A program made the position numbers and the translations under genes. Positions 17,719 through 25,369 of a DNA stretch of 64,000 nucleotides are shown in pieces. This DNA comes from Fluviirhizobium alvei (GTDB taxonomy: Bacteria > Pseudomonadota > Alphaproteobacteria > Rhizobiales > Rhizobiaceae). Each line of letters starts with the position of its first letter. Within the stretch, counting starts at the first letter, position 1. The notes under the pieces were generated by a model. The model had not been told where the DNA came from. It saw only the letters and a program-made list of their open reading frames with translations, and made no database searches. Where the stretch lies: the NCBI RefSeq assembly GCF_030551875.1, contig NZ_JAUOZU010000009.1, positions 1 to 64,000 on the forward strand, written 5' to 3'.

Positions 17719-18023
17719 GCCGAGGTGGTTTCCCCTTCTCCCCCATGGGGGGAAGGTGGTCCGCAGGCTGGATGAGGGGGGTGCGCGCGGGGCTTCGTTG
17801 AATGTCTTGCCGCGTCGACCCCTCACCCCGCCTCCGCTGCGCTCGGCGGACCTCTCCCCGAGGGGAGAGGTCCAAGAGGCTGCGGCTTGCTCCCTCTTCT
17901 CCCCATGGGGAGAAGGTGGCGCGCAGCGCCGGATGAGGGTTCCCATAGGGCCATTGCGGCCAAAGAGACCGCACTGCTGCGATCTCCCAATCTCAAGACT
18001 TCGAAGGCAGCAGGAGGGTTATC
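17719..18023. repeat. Rhizobial-type palindromic intergenic mosaic repeat
   Basis: This 305-bp gap holds no gene. It contains two inverted copies of a motif built on CTTCTCCCCCATGGGGGGAAGG (17732-17757) and CTTCTCCCCATGGGGAGAAGG (17895-17917). Between them is a central palindrome, CCTCTCCCCGAGGGGAGAGG, near 17850. Flanking GGATGAGGG segments complete the pattern. Such elements are common between genes in rhizobial genomes. In the transcript they would fold into strong hairpins. This may separate expression of the abundant binding protein from that of the permeases. Confidence 0.8.
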
Positions 18024-19031
18024 ATGACCGCTTCCGATCTTCTCAATCGCCTCTTCATGGCTGTGCTCACCCTTGCCGGTGTCGCTGTCGTCGTTTTCTG
18101 TCTCTTGCGCATCGTGCCGGGCGATCCGATCGCCATGATGATCTCGCCGAGCGCCACGCCGGCCGATATCGCGGCCCTGCGCGCCCATTACGGGCTTGAT
18201 CTCAGCCTGCCGCAACAGTTCTTCATCTGGTCCAAGGATGTCCTTCGGGGCGATTTCGGTATATCGATTTCCCAGCGCCGCGATGTCATGGAGCTTATCG
18301 GAGAGCGCCTGCCAGCAACGCTGGAACTGGCCTTTGCCGCGCTCGTTTTCGGCGTCATTGCCGGTGGTGTGATTGCCACGCTCGGCACGCTTGCCCGCCG
18401 CACGGCGCTCGATCCGACGCTCGATTTCGTCAACGGCCTGTTCCTCGCGGTGCCGGATTTCGTCTGGGCGCTCGCGCTGGTGCTCATCCTCGGTGTGTTC
18501 TGGCCGCTCTTTCCGCTCTCGGGTCGTATCGATCCTGCTCTCTCGACGGATTTCTACACGGATTTCTATCTGATCGAGAGCCTGTTGACCCTGAAGTTCG
18601 CAGCCTTCGCCGATCTCTTCATGCATCTTGTCATGCCGATGCTGGCGCTTGGCCTGCCGCTTGCGGCCATCGTCATCCGCACGCTCAAGGAAGCGCTCGC
18701 CGAAGCTATGGTGCAGGACTATGTGCTGCTTGCGAAACTCAAGGGAATGTCGCCGATGCGTCTCGTGCTGCAGGAAGCGCTCCGCAATGCCATCGGCCCG
18801 ACGCTGACGCTGACCGGCGTCCAGTTCACCTTCATGATCGGCGGCACCGTGATTGTGGAGCGCATTTTCTCCTATCCGGGTCTCGGAAACATGGCGATCG
18901 ATGCGGTGATCAACCGCGACCTGCCGCTGATTCAGGGGATCGTGCTGACCTTCGGCGCCATCTTCATTCTCGTCAACATTGTCGTCGATCTCATCGCCGC
19001 CTGGCTGAACCCGAGGCAGGCCCATGGCTGA
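18024..19031 (+). CDS. ABC transporter permease (DppB/OppB type)
   Basis: The 335-residue membrane protein has an N-terminal transmembrane helix (AVLTLAGVAVVVFCLLRIVPGDP) followed by about five more. It contains the cytoplasmic coupling segment EAMVQDYVLLAKLKGMSPMRLVLQEALRN, typical of BPD_transp_1 peptide permeases. It ends seven bases inside the next permease gene, so translation is coupled. It pairs with the next gene to form the channel. Confidence 0.92.
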   Translation: MTASDLLNRLFMAVLTLAGVAVVVFCLLRIVPGDPIAMMISPSATPADIAALRAHYGLDLSLPQQFFIWSKDVLRGDFGISISQRRDVMELIGERLPATLELAFAALVFGVIAGGVIATLGTLARRTALDPTLDFVNGLFLAVPDFVWALALVLILGVFWPLFPLSGRIDPALSTDFYTDFYLIESLLTLKFAAFADLFMHLVMPMLALGLPLAAIVIRTLKEALAEAMVQDYVLLAKLKGMSPMRLVLQEALRNAIGPTLTLTGVQFTFMIGGTVIVERIFSYPGLGNMAIDAVINRDLPLIQGIVLTFGAIFILVNIVVDLIAAWLNPRQAHG

Positions 19032-19920
19032 AGTCGCGACCTCTCAAGCCCCCGTCCATTCCCGGAGCCTGCCGATGAAGCAACTGAAACCGCTCCTTCG
19101 CGAGCCCCGCGTGGTGATCGCCGGCGGCTTCATATTGCTCCTGCTGCTGATAGCGGTTTTCGCGCCCTTCATCGCGCCGAAAGACCCGCTCGAGCAGGAT
19201 CTGATGCTCGGCACCATGCCGCCGGCCAATTATCCGGATGCAGAGCCTGGCTATTGGCTGGGGACCGACGATCTCGGACGCGATGTTTTGTCCCGCGTCC
19301 TTTATGGGACGCGCATCGCGCTTACGGTCGCTTTCGTGGCGGCCAGCCTCTCGGCGCTCATTGGAACCCTTCTCGGTCTGGCTGCAGGCTGGTATGGCGG
19401 CTGGGCCGATCGCATCATCTCCCGGCTCGTTGATATCTGGATGGCCTTTCCGCCGGTCTTGCTGTCGGTCCTGCTCGTTGCCGTCATGGGATCGGGCCTG
19501 CATTCGGTTATTGCCGCCATCGTCATTATCGACTGGACCCGCTTCTGTCGTGTCGTGCGCGCCGAAACCATGGCACAGGCGCGGCTTGACTATGTAACGG
19601 CAGCCGAGACGATCGGCTTCTCCCGGTCCCACATCCTGTGGCGGGAAATCCTGCCCAATGTGGCGCCGGTACTGATCGCGCTTGTCAGCCTGGAAATGGG
19701 CATTGCGGTGATCGTCGAAGCCATTCTCTCCTTCGTCGGCCTATCTCTTTCTTCCGATACACCGACCTGGGGCGGAATGATCGCACAGGGCCGCCAGATG
19801 ATCCATCAGGGCTGGTGGGTTTTCGTTTTCCCCCTTATCGCGCTGTTTGCCACCGTGCTCGCCTTCAACCAGTTGGGCAATGGTTTGCGCAGGGCGCTCG
19901 ACCCGGTGATGCGCCGATGA
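19024..19920 (+). CDS. ABC transporter permease (DppC/OppC type)
   Basis: The 298-residue protein has an N-terminal helix (VIAGGFILLLLLIAVFAPFI), the conserved WLGTDDLGRDVLSRVLYGTR motif of OppC/DppC, and a coupling loop near YVTAAETIGFSRSHILWREILPN. Its start overlaps the upstream permease by 8 bases, and its stop overlaps the next ATPase start (ATGA). It forms the second half of the transmembrane channel. Confidence 0.93.
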   Translation: MAEVATSQAPVHSRSLPMKQLKPLLREPRVVIAGGFILLLLLIAVFAPFIAPKDPLEQDLMLGTMPPANYPDAEPGYWLGTDDLGRDVLSRVLYGTRIALTVAFVAASLSALIGTLLGLAAGWYGGWADRIISRLVDIWMAFPPVLLSVLLVAVMGSGLHSVIAAIVIIDWTRFCRVVRAETMAQARLDYVTAAETIGFSRSHILWREILPNVAPVLIALVSLEMGIAVIVEAILSFVGLSLSSDTPTWGGMIAQGRQMIHQGWWVFVFPLIALFATVLAFNQLGNGLRRALDPVMRR

Positions 19921-20789
19921 CCAATCCTCTAATCTCCATCGAGGCGCTCAGCGCCATTTCCACCCGCGATGCCGGCCAGCCGGTGCTGCGCGATGTCTCG
20001 CTCACCCTTGAAAAGGGCGAGGTGCGCGGTCTCGTCGGTGAATCCGGTGCGGGCAAGTCCACCATTGCCAAGGCGCTGCTCGGCATCCTGCCATCGACCG
20101 TCAAGGTCACGGGCGGCTGGATCCGCTTTGAAGGCCGGGATCTTTTGGCGATGGCGCCGCGCGATCTTTCCGCCATCATGGGGCGCGACATTACCCTCAT
20201 TCCGCAGGATCCGCAGACGGCCCTCAACCCGACCCGGCGGATCGAAGCGCAATTGACCGATGGCTTGCGGCTCAAGCTCAACATGGGCAAGGGGGCGGCG
20301 CGGGAACGCGCCCTGCAATTGCTCGACGAGGTACAGATCCGCGATCCGGAGCGGGTGCTCAAGGCCTATCCGCATGAGCTTTCGGGCGGCATGCGCCAAC
20401 GTATCCTCATTGCCTCGGCCTTCGCGCTCAATCCCAAGCTGGTCGTCGCCGATGAGCCGACAACGGCCCTCGATGTGACCGTGCAGAAGGAAATCCTGCG
20501 CCTCATCCGTCGTATGCAGGAAGCCCATGGGACGGCGGTTATCTTCGTCACACACGATCTCGGTGTCGTCGCCAAGATCTGTGATCAGGTGACCCTGCTC
20601 TATGCCGGCAAGGTGATCGAAGATGGGCCGACGGCCGAACTGTTGACGGCGCCAAGGCATGTCTACACAAGAGCGCTGATCGCTGCCGGGCCACGTTACG
20701 ACCAGCCGAATGCCGGGCTCGAGCCGGTGCCCGAATCCGTCTTCCGGCAGTTGCGTGCCGAAATCGGCATCGCCGAAAGGAGGATCTGA
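19917..20789 (+). CDS. ABC transporter ATP-binding protein (OppD type)
   Basis: The 290-residue protein (start MTNPLISIE, ATGA-coupled to the permease) has Walker A GESGAGKST, Q-loop LIPQDPQTALNP, signature LSGGMRQR and Walker B LVVADEPTTALD, followed by the H-loop FVTHDLG. All catalytic elements are intact. It works with the next gene product as a heterodimeric ATPase. The open frame extends upstream to 19638, but that part overlaps the permease gene and is not coding. Confidence 0.93.
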   Translation: MTNPLISIEALSAISTRDAGQPVLRDVSLTLEKGEVRGLVGESGAGKSTIAKALLGILPSTVKVTGGWIRFEGRDLLAMAPRDLSAIMGRDITLIPQDPQTALNPTRRIEAQLTDGLRLKLNMGKGAARERALQLLDEVQIRDPERVLKAYPHELSGGMRQRILIASAFALNPKLVVADEPTTALDVTVQKEILRLIRRMQEAHGTAVIFVTHDLGVVAKICDQVTLLYAGKVIEDGPTAELLTAPRHVYTRALIAAGPRYDQPNAGLEPVPESVFRQLRAEIGIAERRI

Positions 20790-20790
20790 C

Positions 20791-21633
20791 ATGAGTGAAC
20801 CACTTTTCGAAGCCAAAGGCATCGAGGTGACCTATGGTAAGGCCAGTGGTCTGCTCGGTCGGGGATGGAAGGGTGTCCGCGTGCTTCACGGCGTCGACAT
20901 CTCCATCCGCCGTGGCGAAACGATCGGCATTGTTGGCGAGTCCGGTTCCGGCAAGACCACGCTCGGGCGGGCCCTTCTGAAACTCGTGCCGATTTCCGGC
21001 GGCTCGATCCGTTTCGACGGACAGGACATCACCAATATGCCAGCAGCGGCCATGCGCCCGCTGCGCCGCCGCATGCAGATGATCTTCCAGGACCCGATGG
21101 CGTCGCTCAATCCGCGCCACTCCATCCGCCAGATCCTCACCGAACCCCTGTTCCTTCACGGTCTTGCCAAGACCCGAGAAGAAGCAGAGCGGCAGGTTCG
21201 GGCCATCCTTGATCGCGTCTCGCTGCTGCCGGTCGTGCTCGATCGCGCGCCGCACGAGCTTTCGGGCGGTCAGCGCCAGCGTGTCGGCATTGCCCGCGCA
21301 GTGCTGATGAAGCCGGATTTCGTGCTCGCCGATGAGATCGTCTCCGGCCTCGATGTTTCCACCCAGGCGCAGGTCCTCAATCTTCTGAAGGCGCTGTCGC
21401 AGGAAATGGGCCTCGCGATGGCCTTCATCAGCCACGATCTGTCGGTTATCCGCGCCGTTTGCGATCGCGTCTATGTGATGCGCTTTGGCAAGGTTGTCGA
21501 AGAGGGTCCGTGCGAAACCGTGTTCGATGCGCCGCAATCTTCCTACACGCGCCTGTTGCTCGACGCCATTCCACTGCCGGAAATCGATCCCGATTGGCTG
21601 ACGCGACCGGCACCCGCTCTCGAACCCGCCTGA
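20791..21633 (+). CDS. ABC transporter ATP-binding protein (OppF type)
   Basis: The 280-residue protein starts MSEPLFEAKG after AAGGAGG. Walker A is GESGSGKTT, the Q-loop is MIFQDPMASLNPRHS, the signature is LSGGQRQR and the H-loop is FISHDLS. Walker B reads FVLADEIVSGLD, with Ile replacing the usual Pro after the catalytic Glu. The C-terminal oligopeptide-type extension is short. It is the partner of the preceding ATPase. One base separates the two genes. Confidence 0.92.
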   Translation: MSEPLFEAKGIEVTYGKASGLLGRGWKGVRVLHGVDISIRRGETIGIVGESGSGKTTLGRALLKLVPISGGSIRFDGQDITNMPAAAMRPLRRRMQMIFQDPMASLNPRHSIRQILTEPLFLHGLAKTREEAERQVRAILDRVSLLPVVLDRAPHELSGGQRQRVGIARAVLMKPDFVLADEIVSGLDVSTQAQVLNLLKALSQEMGLAMAFISHDLSVIRAVCDRVYVMRFGKVVEEGPCETVFDAPQSSYTRLLLDAIPLPEIDPDWLTRPAPALEPA

Positions 21634-21647
21634 TCAGGAGCATGACC

Positions 21648-22202
21648 ATGACCTCTTCCGTATCGGCAACCAAGGGTCTGCCCGGTCTCGTCGGTCACGA
21701 CCATACCGGGCTTACGGTTCCCAATCTCGATGAAGCGATCGATTTCTTCGATCGGGTTCTCGGCTGCACCCATGTGCTGACCTTTGGTCCGATCGGGGAT
21801 CCCGAAGGCAGTTTCATGACGGATGCGCTCGGCGTCCATCCACGCGCCCGGATCGAACGCGTGGCGATGATCCGCTGCGGCAATGGTTCCAATCTCGAAC
21901 TGTTCGAATATTCCGCACCCGATCAACGCGATCTTCAGCAGAAGAACAGCGATATCGGCGCCTTCCACATCGCCTTCTACGTGCGCGACATCGCTGCTGC
22001 CAAAGCCTATCTCGATGCCATGGGTGTCGCGACACGGCTCGGTCCGCTACCGATCGAGGATGGCCCGATTGCCGGCCAGTCGATCCTCTATTTCCAGGCG
22101 CCGTGGGGTCTTCAGTTCGAGGCGATCAGCTATCCCAACGGCATGGCTTATGAGGCGATCAGCCCTGTCCGGCTCTGGAATCCCGAAAAGCCGGGCATGT
22201 GA
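21648..22202 (+). CDS. VOC-family (glyoxalase/dioxygenase fold) protein
   Basis: The 184-residue protein contains two VOC halves: HDHTGLTVPNLDEAIDFFDRVLGC (residues about 18-42) and GAFHIAFYVRDIAAAKAYLDAMG (about 105-127). It ends with LYFQAPWGLQFEAISYP, whose Glu is the usual last metal ligand. A His in the first half and the Glu in the second support metal binding. Family members include glyoxalase I, extradiol dioxygenases and lyases, so the reaction cannot be named. The start at 21648 has CAGGAG seven bases before it; MTMT at 21642 is the alternative. It follows the transporter by 14 bases and is probably in that operon. Confidence 0.8.
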   Translation: MTSSVSATKGLPGLVGHDHTGLTVPNLDEAIDFFDRVLGCTHVLTFGPIGDPEGSFMTDALGVHPRARIERVAMIRCGNGSNLELFEYSAPDQRDLQQKNSDIGAFHIAFYVRDIAAAKAYLDAMGVATRLGPLPIEDGPIAGQSILYFQAPWGLQFEAISYPNGMAYEAISPVRLWNPEKPGM

Positions 22203-22228
22203 AGACTTGTCATCGACAGTAACAATTA

Positions 22229-22257
22229 TTGCGCATTTTTCGTTATTGACGCATAAT
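22229..22257 (+). promoter_or_regulatory. Promoter and direct-repeat operator of parDE
   Basis: A -35 TTGCGC and -10 CATAAT are spaced by 17 bases. Two direct repeats, ATTGCGCAT (22228) and ATTGACGCAT (22245), span them. This is the usual arrangement for autoregulation by an antitoxin. Confidence 0.5.
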
Positions 22258-22283
22258 GTACTGCGTCGAAGGAGAATTCTGCA

Positions 22284-22529
22284 ATGAATGTATCATTGGG
22301 CGAACGCTGGGAAAAATTCGTCGAGCAGACTGTGCGTGAAGGACGCTACGGCTCGGCGAGCGAAGTCGTGCGCGAAGGCCTCCGTCTGGTCGAGGAGCGC
22401 GAGATTCGCCTGAATGCCCTGCGGACGCAGTTGAATATATCGATCTCCTCGGGAGGCGACAATAATGACGAGGCGGTCGACGCCGCGTTGGCAGAGGAAG
22501 CCAGGCAGTTGGTAGCCAAAGGCTACTAA
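22284..22529 (+). CDS. parD: ParD-like antitoxin
   Basis: The 81-residue protein begins MNVSLGERWEKFVEQ and has the ribbon-helix-helix pattern GRYGSASEVVREGLRLVEERE of ParD/CopG antitoxins, followed by an acidic toxin-binding tail. The stop is followed one base later by the toxin gene start, the normal order for this type II system. It neutralises ParE and represses its own promoter. Confidence 0.92.
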   Translation: MNVSLGERWEKFVEQTVREGRYGSASEVVREGLRLVEEREIRLNALRTQLNISISSGGDNNDEAVDAALAEEARQLVAKGY

Positions 22530-22530
22530 C

Positions 22531-22848
22531 GTGGCGCGCCTCAGTTTTCTTGATAGTGCCAAATCGGACCTCGTCCAGATCCTGCGCTACATAACCACGC
22601 AAAGTGGATCACTGACGCAAGGTCAGGACTTCGTTGCAGAACTCCGGCAAAAATGCCGTAAACTGGCAGATCTGCCGGGTCTTATGGGGCGCCCACGCCC
22701 CGAATTGCGAGACGATATCCGCAGCTTCGCATTTCGAGGCTATGTGATTCTCTTTCGCTACATCGAAGACCGGTTTGAAGTCGTCAACATCCTGGAAGGA
22801 CATCGAGACATCGACGCCTTTTTCGAGGACAACGACCGTCCAGGATAA
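22531..22848 (+). CDS. parE: ParE-like toxin (RelE/ParE superfamily)
   Basis: The 105-residue protein starts with GTG and has the RelE/ParE fold pattern: LSFLDSAKSDLVQILRYITTQSG, then GLMGRPRPELRDDIRSFAFRGYVILFRY and VVNILEGHRDID at the C-terminus. ParE-type toxins act on DNA gyrase. The fold is clear, but the target is taken from the family. It ends two bases from the convergent AraC gene. The pair lies between two catabolic modules and may help retain the region. Confidence 0.92.
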   Translation: MARLSFLDSAKSDLVQILRYITTQSGSLTQGQDFVAELRQKCRKLADLPGLMGRPRPELRDDIRSFAFRGYVILFRYIEDRFEVVNILEGHRDIDAFFEDNDRPG

Positions 22849-22849
22849 A

Positions 22850-23839
22850 TCACCTTCCCCGAACCCGCCGCAGCGTTTCAGAGGGGCTTTCCCCGAAGGC
22901 TTCGCGATAGGCTGAAGCAGCCCGTCCGAGGTGACCAAAGCCGGATGCCAACACGGCATCGGCGACGCTGAGCGTTGCACTGGGTTTCAACAGCAGGCGC
23001 CGTAATGTTTCGAGACGGGCCAGTTGAACGCCGTCCGAAAGCGTGCGGCCGAGCGCCTTGCGATAGGCCTCCTGCAATGTCCGGAGTGGAATGCCTGCCG
23101 CTTCGGCAATATCGGCCATCGAAATGTTTTCAATCGCATGGGCACGGATATAGTCTTCCGCCTTGCGCACGGGCGCAGATCCGACATCGCTCGAGGCTTG
23201 GCCGAGCAGGGATGCGCCGTTGTTCGCAAGCCCGGTGAGCAGCAGCGAAATCAGCCCATCGCGCAGCATGGTTCGGTAGGTGTCGGGAAGCGCGGCCCCA
23301 CCTTCGGCGGCTTCGAACATCATCCTTGTGTGCGAAAAGATGCTGCGCCCGACCGAACTGGTGAGATCGATCGCTGGATCGAACTCGATCGGGCCGCGGG
23401 CGCGATGCGTCAGGGTCTCGTAGAAATCCTCCACCACACTCCGGCGCATCAGGACGATGAGCTTTTCGCAGCCGGCCTTCCAGACCATCCGCGAAGCGAG
23501 CGTCGGCGACAGGAGCGAACCGCATTGGCCGGCGGAGGTTTCGGCAATCCGTGTGCCGCAACGAACGCTGGCTGCGCCTTGCACGGGCAATTGCAGCAGG
23601 AAGAAATCGGACAATTCACCCGGATCGATTTCCACTTCGGCACCATAGGCGACGAAGTTGACGGAATAGCCGGGCTGCTCGACCGCATTGTGCACGGCGT
23701 GAAATCCATCATGCGAACGCCCGTTCACCGACAGGAAATGTGGACAGAAAATGCGCCCGATCGCATCGCGCGCTTCATCGACGGCACGGGTATCCACCAG
23801 TCCGTGATGCTGTAGGGGTCTTGCAATCGCATCGATCAT
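22850..23839 (-). CDS. AraC-family transcriptional regulator
   Basis: The 329-residue protein has an N-terminal cupin-like sensing domain (AraC-binding-like type; residues about 40-200). Two helix-turn-helix motifs follow at the C-terminus: ISMADIAEAAGIPLRTLQEAYRKALG (about residues 240-265), then SVADAVLASGFGHLGRAASAYREAFGESP. It is divergent from the flavin reductase/SDR/monooxygenase operon, separated by 154 bp containing a perfect inverted repeat. Activation of that operon in response to its substrate is the natural reading. Confidence 0.88.
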   Translation of the reverse strand: MIDAIARPLQHHGLVDTRAVDEARDAIGRIFCPHFLSVNGRSHDGFHAVHNAVEQPGYSVNFVAYGAEVEIDPGELSDFFLLQLPVQGAASVRCGTRIAETSAGQCGSLLSPTLASRMVWKAGCEKLIVLMRRSVVEDFYETLTHRARGPIEFDPAIDLTSSVGRSIFSHTRMMFEAAEGGAALPDTYRTMLRDGLISLLLTGLANNGASLLGQASSDVGSAPVRKAEDYIRAHAIENISMADIAEAAGIPLRTLQEAYRKALGRTLSDGVQLARLETLRRLLLKPSATLSVADAVLASGFGHLGRAASAYREAFGESPSETLRRVRGR

Positions 23840-23957
23840 CGGCGGTTTCCCGGTCGAGAGCCGAAATCAAACCACATCTGCCGAAAACGGACAAGGCATT
23901 GCGCAAAGCGGATTGCCGATCGTCAACTTCGGTTCATGATTAGTTTAAACATAAAAT

Positions 23958-23974
23958 GAATGGAAAATCCATTC
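23958..23974. promoter_or_regulatory. Inverted repeat GAATGGA-AAA-TCCATTC upstream of the monooxygenase operon
   Basis: This is a perfect 7-3-7 inverted repeat located 20 bases before the flavin reductase start. It could be an operator or the loop of an mRNA leader. A GTTTAAAC palindrome lies just upstream (23943-23950). Its closeness to the start suggests a repressor-type site rather than an AraC activation site. Confidence 0.45.
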
Positions 23975-23993
23975 GCAAAATGGGAACCGGACA

Positions 23994-24506
23994 ATGGGAA
24001 GCGATCTTTTTCGCGCCGGCATGCGTCGTCTTGCCGGGGGCGTCACCATCATCACCTCTGTCGATGCCGAAGGTCGGCGCTGCGGGATCACGGCAACGGC
24101 CGTCTGTTCGCTCGCAGCCGAGCCGCCATCGCTCATTGCCTGCGTCAATCGCTCGACATCGATTGCCGCCGTCGTCGAGCAGCGCGGCGTCTTCGCGGTC
24201 AATGTGCTGGCGGAAGACCAGCAGCCTGTCGCCGAAACCTTTGCCGGGCGCACGGGCCATTCCCGCGAGGACCGGTTCGCGATCGGCGACTGGGGTATCG
24301 CTGAGACCGGTGCTCCGGTGCTCGGCGGCGCTGCCGTCAGCTTCGATTGCCGGCTGGCCGAAATCCACGAATTCGCCACGCACATGATCCTGATCGGCGA
24401 AGTGGTGGCCACGCGTGTCGAGGGTGAAGAGGCCTCGCCGCTGATCTATGGCGGCGGCGCATTCCTCACCGCCCGTCAGGCCCCGGCGGCTGCGCCGGCC
24501 GCCTGA
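23994..24506 (+). CDS. Flavin reductase (HpaC-like), partner of the styrene-monooxygenase-type enzyme
   Basis: The 170-residue protein has the flavin-reductase-like fold: FRAGMRRLAGGVTIITSVD, then GITATAVCSLAAEPPSLIACVNRSTS (FMN-binding region) and NVLAEDQQPVAETFAG. It reduces FAD or FMN with NAD(P)H and passes the free reduced flavin to an oxygenase. It opens an operon with an SDR and a styrene/indole-monooxygenase-type protein, which lacks its own reductase domain and therefore needs this partner. Confidence 0.88.
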   Translation: MGSDLFRAGMRRLAGGVTIITSVDAEGRRCGITATAVCSLAAEPPSLIACVNRSTSIAAVVEQRGVFAVNVLAEDQQPVAETFAGRTGHSREDRFAIGDWGIAETGAPVLGGAAVSFDCRLAEIHEFATHMILIGEVVATRVEGEEASPLIYGGGAFLTARQAPAAAPAA

Positions 24507-24544
24507 TCCAATCAAGATCCACGAAGAAACAAGGGGAAGCCATC

Positions 24545-25330
24545 ATGAATGGATTGAACGGTAAAACTGCGATCATTTCCGGCGGCGCGACGCTGATCGG
24601 GCAGGGCGTCGCCGAGGTGCTCAAAGGCTACGGCGTCACCGTCGTCATTGCCGATATCAACAAGGAAGCCGGTGAAAAGGCGGCTGCCAATGTTGGCGGC
24701 AACACGCATTTCATCGCCACCGATATCACGAACGACGATGAAATAGCTGCACTCGTCGCCAGGACCGTCGAGAAGACCGGCCGTCTCGATTTTCTCGTCA
24801 ACGTCGCCTGCACCTATCTCGACAATGGAGCCGAAACGACCCGTGGTGACTGGCTGAAGGCGCTCGATGTCAACATCGTCGGCTCTGTCATGCTGATGCA
24901 GGCAGCGCGCAAGCATCTGGCCGCCAACAAGGGTGCGATCGTCAATTTCGGTTCGATCTCGGCACGTGTCGCGCAGACCGGTCGCTGGGTCTATCCGGTC
25001 TCCAAGGCCGCGATCCTGCAGTTGACCCGCAACCAGGCGATGGATCTGGCCCCCGATGGCATCCGCGTCAACGCAGTGTCGCCGGGCTGGACCTGGTCCA
25101 ACATCATGCAGGAACTGACGCATGACACGCGTGCCAAGGCAGACGCCGTCGCCAAGGATTTCCATCTGCTCGGCCGCACCGGCAGCCCGAGCGAAGTGGG
25201 CGAGGCCATCGCCTTCCTTCTTTCTGACAATGCGAGCTTCATCACCGGCACGGATATCCGCGTCGATGGCGGTTACACGGCCATGGGTCCGGAAACCAAC
25301 GTTCCGGCTATCCCGCGCCTGATGGACTGA
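24545..25330 (+). CDS. Short-chain dehydrogenase/reductase (SDR)
   Basis: The 261-residue protein has a variant nucleotide-binding motif (SGGATLIGQG, residues about 13-22) in place of TGxxxGIG. It has NVACTYLDN instead of the usual NNAG. The catalytic elements are a Ser in NFGSISA and YPVSK. It ends with GTDIRVDGGYTA. It lies between the flavin reductase and the SMO-type monooxygenase with short gaps (38 and 39 bases). In the Acinetobacter indole operon iif an SDR oxidises the dihydrodiol formed by the monooxygenase. A similar role is inferred here. The ribosome site is AAGGGGAAG. Confidence 0.85.
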   Translation: MNGLNGKTAIISGGATLIGQGVAEVLKGYGVTVVIADINKEAGEKAAANVGGNTHFIATDITNDDEIAALVARTVEKTGRLDFLVNVACTYLDNGAETTRGDWLKALDVNIVGSVMLMQAARKHLAANKGAIVNFGSISARVAQTGRWVYPVSKAAILQLTRNQAMDLAPDGIRVNAVSPGWTWSNIMQELTHDTRAKADAVAKDFHLLGRTGSPSEVGEAIAFLLSDNASFITGTDIRVDGGYTAMGPETNVPAIPRLMD

Positions 25331-25369
25331 CACTGAAAACTTCAAGAAACTCAAACAAAGGGGAATGAC

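Noticed and set aside
16111-17946. 611-residue minus-strand frame opposite the binding-protein gene
   Set aside because: It runs through the palindromic repeat and is antisense to a clear gene with a Tat signal.
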